From contig JAATGP010000034.1 of NCBI GenBank assembly GCA_015654635.1, forward strand, positions 1 through 33,136: a stretch of DNA of 33,136 bases, read 5' to 3'. A program made the translations under genes and the position numbers. The DNA comes from Alphaproteobacteria bacterium (GTDB lineage: Bacteria; Pseudomonadota; Alphaproteobacteria; Micropepsales; Micropepsaceae). Numbering within the stretch: the stretch's first letter is position 1; every line of letters begins with the position of its first letter. Below, piece after piece: positions 27,154 to 33,136 of the stretch. The notes under the pieces are model-generated. The model saw nothing but the letters and a program-made list of their open reading frames with translations. It was not told the DNA's origin and made no database searches.

Positions 27154-27552
27154 CCCCTTGCCCCTGACAGGAGCGGTCAGGCGGACCTCGCCTGGAACCG
27201 TTCCAGCACCAATTAACCCTGCCCCAGCTGGACCGGGACGTCAACTGGAAGTCTCTGAAATCGCAGACGTTTTGCAGAGTGTGACGAAATTTCCCCAGAA
27301 TTTCTGCCGTCCCCGGGCTCTCGGAGCCCTGCCCTGGGGTCTGCTAAGCCCTTATTGGTAACAATCGAGACAGAATTCGATAAGAATCGCACCCACACGC
27401 CCTTGGTGTACGTCATGGCTTATTCGCCCGCCTCACAGATGGGCGTTGCCCGCTGGTCCGCCGCTCTCAAATTGCCGTGACAGCCTGGGTCGCGCCGTAT
27501 TACGTCGGCGGACATGGCAGTAGAACGGCGCCTCCCATCCGGTGAGGCCAAT
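27154..27552. other. Divergent promoter region of ihfB and the glycoside-hydrolase-like gene
   Basis: This region of about 400 bases has no supported gene. It holds a 6-7-6 dyad GAAATT/AATTTC at 27286-27304, a GGGCTC-TCG-GAGCCC hairpin at 27315-27329, and AT-richer sequence around 27350-27390 that may contain promoters. I could not assign promoters to specific bases. Confidence 0.4.
27286..27304. promoter_or_regulatory. 6-7-6 inverted repeat upstream of ihfB
   Basis: GAAATT (27286-27291) and AATTTC (27299-27304) flank seven bases, TCCCCAG. The dyad is 133 bases upstream of ihfB and about 250 bases upstream of the divergent gene. It could be an operator; the short arms make chance plausible. 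Confidence 0.3.
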
Positions 27553-30177
27553 ATGTCCCGTTTCAATCGCCGCGCATTCCTCTCAGCTTCGGGCGCCTCC
27601 CCGCTGATCATCGGCGCCACCAACGCCAAGCCCACCGCCACTCTGGTGGTAGACGGCAATGATCCCATTGCCTCGGCCCGCCCCGTGCTAAAAGCCGTAC
27701 ACACCTTGCAGATGGCGCTGACTCAGGCGGGCTATAGCGTCCGCCGGGCCCAGAGCCTGCAGCAGGCGGCCGGGCTCTGCTTTTTTGTGGCCTCCAGCGG
27801 CTTTGCGGGGGTCGCTGGATTGCTGCGGATGGCCCATGTGGTGGCGCCGACAGCGCCGGAGAGTCTGGCGCTGTTCGAAGCCGGACAAAATGTGATCGTA
27901 GCCTGCGGTGCCGATATCCGCGGCCTCATCTATGCCGTGCATGAACTGGCAGACCGCGCGGCCCATGGCGTACCGCTGAAATTTCCCCAAGCGGTGGTAG
28001 AGCAGCCGGCCAATGCGGTGCGCAGCGTGATGCGTCCGTTCACCAGCGAGCTTTACGACAAGCCCTGGTTCTATGATCGCGCCCAGTGGCCACAATATTT
28101 CGCGATGCTGGTAGCGAACCGCTTCAATCGCATCAATTTCACCCTCGGGCTTGGCTACGACATGCTGAGTAAGGTGGCCGATCCTTATCTCGTCTTTGCC
28201 TATCCGTTTTTGATGGCAGTGCCCGGCTATGACGTGCGGGTGACGGGCCTTGCCGATACCGAGCGCGACCGTAACCTGGCGATGCTGCGCTATATTAGTG
28301 ATGAAGCCGTCGCGCACGGGCTGCAATTCGAGCTCGGGCTGTGGATGCACGGCTATGAGATGAAAGACACGCCGGATCCCAAATATGCCGTCACCGGCCT
28401 TGGCCCCGACAATCACGGTGCCTATTGCCGCGATGCGCTGACGGCGTTGTTAAAGGCGCTGCCGGCAGTCTCCTCAGTGGGTTTGCGTATCCATGGTGAA
28501 AGCGGCGTGGCCGAAGGCAGCTACGGCTTCTGGAAAGGCGTCTTCCATGGCGCTGCTGCTTGCGGACGCAAAGTGGAGCTTGATCTGCACGCCAAGGGCA
28601 TCGACAAGCCCATGCTGGCCGATGCGCTGGGTACTGGCCTGCCGATCAATGTCTCACCCAAACTTGCCGCCGAACATATTGGCTTGCCCTATCATCAAGC
28701 GGACATCAGACCCTCCGAAATTCCGGCGGCGGGCGCAACCGGCAAAGGCTTAATGGCGCTTTCCGAAGGCCAGCGCAGCTTCACCCGTTATGGCAACGCC
28801 GACCTCTTGCGCGATGACCGACCCTATACGGTGCGGACCCGCGTCTTCTATGGCACCCAGCGCATTCTGGCCTCGGGCGGCGCCGAAGCGGGAGCGGCTT
28901 ACGGGCGCGCGTTTCAGTTTTGCGGCATGACCGGTTTTGACCTCTTGGAGCCCCTCACCTATCGCGGACGGCGCGGTTCCGCTGTGCCCGGCGCGCGCCG
29001 GAGCGGCTATCTGCCTACGAGGCTGGAGCCGCATTACGACTGGCAGAAATACGATTACTGGTATCGCAGCTTCGGCCGCATGGGTTTTAATCCGGACGCG
29101 GAGCCGCAAAGCGTCAAGCGCAGCTTTGGAACGAAGCCGGAGGGGCGCGCCCTGGAAGCGGCGCTGGCCGCTGCCAGCCGCATTCTTCCGCTGGTGGTCA
29201 ACGCGCATTCGGAAAGCGCGGCTTGCGATCTTTATTGGCCGGAAATCGGCTGGAACCTGCCTTTCATGGGCGAGGTCGAGAAATTCTTCTGGGACACACC
29301 GAGCCCGCGCAATTTCCAGAACGTCACCGCGCTCGACCCGCAGCTCTTTACCTCCTGCCGCGAATATGCCGACGAACTTTTGGGGACCAGAAGCGGCAAA
29401 TATTCGCCGATGGAAGCCGCCCATTGGCTGACCGCATTCGCCAAAACCGCAGAGGACCAGCTTGCCCGCGCCAAACCGGTCGATATCGACAGTGCCCGCC
29501 TGCGCATCGACATCGAGATGCAGATATGGCTGGGGCGCTTCTTTGCCGAAAAACTGATCGCCGGCGTGTTCTTTACGCTGCATGAGAAGACGGGCGATAA
29601 AGCGGCGCTCGCTGCCGCCACGGGTCATTACGAAGAAGCGCGAGGCTGCTGGCAGCACTGCGTCGCCCGCGCCGATGGCGTCTATGCCGAGGATCTGTCG
29701 ATCAGCGACCGCTTCACCGAGCGCGGCGCCTGGGGCCAGCGGCTGAAGGATATCGATGCCGATCTCGCCGCGGTCAAAGCCAAACGCGACGCCGCGCCGG
29801 AAACGAGCGATGCACGGGTGGCGGCGTTGCTGGCCTCTCAGAGCTGGAACCGCGCGCGTGAGCCGCTTGCCGCCAGCCATATGCCGCCCGCGAATTTTGC
29901 GCCCGGCCAGCCGGTAGAATTGCAGATTGCGGCGCCGGGCGTGCCGACAGCAACGCTGTGGTACCGCCATGTCAATCAGGCCGAACGCTGGGTGGCCGTG
30001 GCCATGACCGCGATTGCGGAAGGCTGGCAAGCAACCATTCCCGCCGCCTACACCGATACCGCCTACCCGCTGCAATACTATTTCGAATTCCGCAGCAGCC
30101 CGGATAAAGCTTGGCTATCCCCCGGCTTCGACAAAGACCTCCTCAACCAGCCGTATCATGTGCTGCAGCGAGGGTGA
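27553..30177 (+). CDS. Tat-exported glycoside-hydrolase-like protein, family unassigned
   Basis: This 874-residue protein starts with a twin-arginine signal, S-R-F-N-R6-R7-A-F-L, so it is exported folded. Residues about 25-150 resemble the alpha/beta domain that precedes the barrel in GH20 hexosaminidases and GH67 alpha-glucuronidases (VLKAVHTLQMAL, then GADIRGLIYAVHELADR). From about 155 (NAVRSVMRPF) onward the pattern fits a TIM barrel: FNRINFTLGLGYD, FELGLWMHGYEM, and GLRIHGESGV with E316 as a possible catalytic acid. The middle to late part is alpha-helical, and the last 110 residues look like a beta-sandwich (VELQIAAPGVPTATLWYRH). ATG 27553 has GGTGAGG five bases upstream. The domain logic is clear but I cannot name a GH family or substrate. 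It stands alone, divergent from ihfB. Confidence 0.75.
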   Translation: MSRFNRRAFLSASGASPLIIGATNAKPTATLVVDGNDPIASARPVLKAVHTLQMALTQAGYSVRRAQSLQQAAGLCFFVASSGFAGVAGLLRMAHVVAPTAPESLALFEAGQNVIVACGADIRGLIYAVHELADRAAHGVPLKFPQAVVEQPANAVRSVMRPFTSELYDKPWFYDRAQWPQYFAMLVANRFNRINFTLGLGYDMLSKVADPYLVFAYPFLMAVPGYDVRVTGLADTERDRNLAMLRYISDEAVAHGLQFELGLWMHGYEMKDTPDPKYAVTGLGPDNHGAYCRDALTALLKALPAVSSVGLRIHGESGVAEGSYGFWKGVFHGAAACGRKVELDLHAKGIDKPMLADALGTGLPINVSPKLAAEHIGLPYHQADIRPSEIPAAGATGKGLMALSEGQRSFTRYGNADLLRDDRPYTVRTRVFYGTQRILASGGAEAGAAYGRAFQFCGMTGFDLLEPLTYRGRRGSAVPGARRSGYLPTRLEPHYDWQKYDYWYRSFGRMGFNPDAEPQSVKRSFGTKPEGRALEAALAAASRILPLVVNAHSESAACDLYWPEIGWNLPFMGEVEKFFWDTPSPRNFQNVTALDPQLFTSCREYADELLGTRSGKYSPMEAAHWLTAFAKTAEDQLARAKPVDIDSARLRIDIEMQIWLGRFFAEKLIAGVFFTLHEKTGDKAALAAATGHYEEARGCWQHCVARADGVYAEDLSISDRFTERGAWGQRLKDIDADLAAVKAKRDAAPETSDARVAALLASQSWNRAREPLAASHMPPANFAPGQPVELQIAAPGVPTATLWYRHVNQAERWVAVAMTAIAEGWQATIPAAYTDTAYPLQYYFEFRSSPDKAWLSPGFDKDLLNQPYHVLQRG

Positions 30178-30191
30178 TAAGTCCGATTCAA

Positions 30192-30208
30192 TTTTATAGT
30201 CTATAAAA
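30192..30208. promoter_or_regulatory. Perfect 17-bp AT-rich palindrome
   Basis: TTTTATAG-T-CTATAAAA is an exact palindrome 14 bases after the glycoside-hydrolase-like stop and 65 bases from the end of the DUF5131 gene. It lies where GC content drops at the edge of the two-gene cassette. It could be a bidirectional stop, an operator or a boundary scar. Confidence 0.4.
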
Positions 30209-30273
30209 AGGAATAAACCCTTGGCACCAAACAGAAATTTGTGCACAGGGAGCGATGGATCGCCACCAATTAT

Positions 30274-31038
30274 CTAATCCAGTGCCAGACCCGGATTCGG
30301 ATATTCATTCCATTCCCGGCGTAGAAACGTTCTGCCGGTGGCCTTCTTGTTGATGCCACCCCACTGCTTAAAGAAAAACGCCGTTTCGTAGCGCCCACAT
30401 TGCCGGTGAATTTGTTCCACCCAGGCCTCGTCCATTGGCCGCGCCCTGGGACCGGATTCGCCGCCGACGATGGCCCAATGAATGTCTGTGAGATCAACCT
30501 CTCCGACGGCACCCACCAGCGGCTCGAAAGAGACGAAGCGAATGACGGCGGGCACGCACCGCAATAGATCAATGCGTGACACAAATTTTGCGTTTTCGAC
30601 GGAAGTACCCAGCCAAACATTCGGCAGGAGAGGAAACTCACTCTTATTGAGCAACGCCGCCATGTTCTCGGGACGTTTGGTCAGTATCTGATAGATGTGT
30701 TGCGGAGTTCGCTGCATGACGGCCCACACGCGCGCGACAAACTCTTCAGGTACGCCATCCTGAAACAGGTCTGACATTGAGTTGACGAATATCTTGCGTG
30801 GTTTTCGCCACCGCAGCGGTGCTTCCAACGCATCTTCACGTAGGTACAATTTGCCAGTCCAAACCGGACGACCATTCACTTTCTTAGTGACACCACGATA
30901 GGCGGAATGGCCCATGGCTTGAAGGCGCGATGCCATGCGCATCGCATAGCAATGCGAGCAGCCCGGCGACAGCACGACACAACCCGAAATCGGATTCCAC
31001 GTCGCGTCCGTCCATTCAATGTCACTTTGTCCGGCCAT
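30274..31038 (-). CDS. DUF5131 / phage Gp37-Gp68 family three-cysteine protein
   Basis: This 254-residue protein matches the DUF5131 pattern as I know it: SDIEWTDATWNPISGC near the N-terminus, then C20-x6-C27-x2-C30-Y (GC..SPGCSHCYA), IFVNSMSDLFQ, ILTKRPENM, VWLGTSVEN, FVSFEPLVG, WAIVGGESGPRARP and FFFKQWGG at the end. Alternating strands and helices suggest a TIM-barrel like radical-SAM and photoproduct-lyase proteins. The three cysteines recall a 4Fe-4S site, though spacing differs from the radical-SAM C-x3-C-x2-C. ATG 31038 is preferred because GGAG lies five bases upstream; ATG 31053, one base after the upstream stop, is possible. It forms a cassette with the TcmP-like gene just upstream. 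GC is visibly lower than in flanking genes. Function is not established to my knowledge. Confidence 0.85.
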   Translation of the reverse strand: MAGQSDIEWTDATWNPISGCVVLSPGCSHCYAMRMASRLQAMGHSAYRGVTKKVNGRPVWTGKLYLREDALEAPLRWRKPRKIFVNSMSDLFQDGVPEEFVARVWAVMQRTPQHIYQILTKRPENMAALLNKSEFPLLPNVWLGTSVENAKFVSRIDLLRCVPAVIRFVSFEPLVGAVGEVDLTDIHWAIVGGESGPRARPMDEAWVEQIHRQCGRYETAFFFKQWGGINKKATGRTFLRREWNEYPNPGLALD

Positions 31039-31054
31039 TCCAGCTCCACGCATG

Positions 31055-31888
31055 CTAGAATAAATTCTTCTGCCCAGAAATATTGCGGATTTTCTCCCAA
31101 AAGTCGTTAGCGATCTTGTTTTTGCTCAAGAAGACCAGCCAGTACAATCGTTGCTTCGCACTCCCCGTTACAAGTTCTGCTCCCTGTGGCTCAAGAAAAT
31201 CAAGCTTCCGTACCAGCCCCTGCCAGTGCTTCAGGATGTCGGCGCGTATCGCGTTTATCGACTGCTTCGCATTTACGTGCAAACGCCACCCCGGCGCGAA
31301 GGCATCAAGGGCTGAAGGGTCATTAGCTTCATAACGCGCAAAATTTCGTTGCAGATCTTGCACACTGACATGCAGCAGTAGATCGATGTGTTTTAGAGTG
31401 GACAGTTTACGGATTGTCCCGAAGCTTAGATTCTCCAGGTTGTACGGGTCGAGGAATGCGAAATGCAGCCCATGGGGATTCAATTTCGAAACGATCTGTT
31501 CGCAAGTTTGTTCGGCCGGTCCGGCATATCCATGCACGTTGTTACCCAAGGCGCTGACGCGCTTCACTGCTGCCTCAGTGTAGGCAGGATTCAAATCGGC
31601 GAGATGTATCTCACTAAATGGATATTTGCCCGCAACAGCAGATTTAACTGCAACGAGAGGACTACCATCGATCAGCAATCCGGTCTCTCGTACTTTCGCG
31701 CGCCCAGGACCGCAGAACAAATCTATGTATGTCGTACCGCCTCGATAACCCCGCGCACCGTTGGGGCTGAACTTCTTGCGAACATCACGATAGATGTCGA
31801 TGTATTTGCGGAGTCTGGCGTGTTTCTCGAGCGCCCATTCTCCTACCTCGCAGACTGGCAAACCGTCTTCAGGGTCGATGTCGTCCAT
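31055..31888 (-). CDS. tcmP: Three-Cys-motif partner protein (TcmP), methyltransferase-like
   Basis: TcmP proteins are named for occurring beside the three-cysteine DUF5131 family, exactly as here. The 277-residue protein starts with the family-like helix VGEWALEKHARLRKYIDIYRD-type pattern (residues 15-35). Rossmann features of SAM-dependent methyltransferases follow: motif I D56-L-F-C-G-P-G62, an acidic end of strand 2 in IHLADLNP (D98), and motif IV-like FLDPYNL with D147-P-Y. The C-terminal part is helical, ending NDFWEKIRNISGQKNLF. ATG 31888 with GGGGA four bases upstream is preferred to an in-frame TTG at 31915. The gene is first in the pair, 78 bases past the rpsA terminator. Base composition is about 47% GC in three hand-counted lines. 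The substrate is unknown; a role in nucleic-acid modification or phage conflict is inference. Confidence 0.82.
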   Translation of the reverse strand: MDDIDPEDGLPVCEVGEWALEKHARLRKYIDIYRDVRKKFSPNGARGYRGGTTYIDLFCGPGRAKVRETGLLIDGSPLVAVKSAVAGKYPFSEIHLADLNPAYTEAAVKRVSALGNNVHGYAGPAEQTCEQIVSKLNPHGLHFAFLDPYNLENLSFGTIRKLSTLKHIDLLLHVSVQDLQRNFARYEANDPSALDAFAPGWRLHVNAKQSINAIRADILKHWQGLVRKLDFLEPQGAELVTGSAKQRLYWLVFLSKNKIANDFWEKIRNISGQKNLF

Positions 31889-31965
31889 TTTGTCCCCAAA
31901 CCCATACCAGAACAAAGATAGAACGATTTTGGCGTTTATTCAACCCATGATTTAGCTGACACCTA

Positions 31966-32001
31966 CAAAACAAAAAGCGCGGGGATTGCTCCCCGCGCTT
32001 T
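31966..32001 (-). terminator. Strong rho-independent terminator of rpsA
   Basis: A perfect 12-bp stem, AAAGCGCGGGGA with TCCCCGCGCTTT, and a four-base loop lie 26 bases after the rpsA stop. On the minus strand it is followed by TTGTTTTGTAGG. This insulates the TcmP/DUF5131 pair from rpsA transcription. Confidence 0.92.
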
Positions 32002-32027
32002 CAAAACGTACCGCTGAAGAAAAAAGC

Positions 32028-33136
<1,109 letters not shown>

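Noticed and set aside
30274..31053. Canonical radical-SAM enzyme
   Set aside because: Cysteine spacing is C-x6-C-x2-C, not C-x3-C-x2-C; relation to radical-SAM proteins is possible but not shown.

Overview
The window is chromosomal DNA of an alphaproteobacterium with moderately high GC. This rests on gene content and order: ahcY and a DivL-type pseudo-histidine kinase with tyrosine in the H-box; tsaE-amgK-murU-addB-addA-trxA; pyrF-trpF-trpB-trpA-accD-folC; and ihfB lying near rpsA. DivL implies a CtrA-type cell-cycle circuit. I cannot name the genus from sequence alone.

Layout. 1-618: 3' part of ahcY with a strong terminator. 989-3646: a small exported protein, an atypical SDR-like protein and, convergent to it, a class I aminotransferase that probably starts at a CTG. 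4062-6437: divL. 6444-8806, minus strand: a one-pass membrane protein, a tiny two-helix membrane protein, and a translationally coupled ferredoxin/ferredoxin-reductase pair. 8897-17865, plus strand: tsaE (t6A tRNA modification), amgK and murU (MurNAc salvage), addB and addA (double-strand-break repair) and trxA. 18213-20061: a cysteine-cluster protein, an exported protein with six HGGG motifs, a REP-like hairpin and a DUF805 membrane protein. 20137-25818, minus strand: pyrF, trpF, trpB, trpA, accD and folC, tightly packed with overlapping start and stop codons from trpF to folC.

From 25819 to 26859 there is about 1 kb without a convincing gene. It contains four diverged copies of a 42-bp element built round a CACAG-N7-YTGTG dyad, three exact GATAATAC octamers and a perfect DnaA-box sequence. 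This is the least explained stretch and the best candidate for something undescribed. ihfB follows.

Between ihfB and rpsA lies accessory DNA. One part is a Tat-exported glycoside-hydrolase-like protein of unassigned family. The other is a lower-GC two-gene cassette encoding a TcmP-type methyltransferase-like protein and a DUF5131 (phage Gp37/Gp68) three-cysteine protein. The cassette sits just downstream of the rpsA terminator. The window ends inside rpsA, which runs in on the minus strand.

All calls come from reading motifs, reading frames and ribosome-binding sites by eye. No database search was run.
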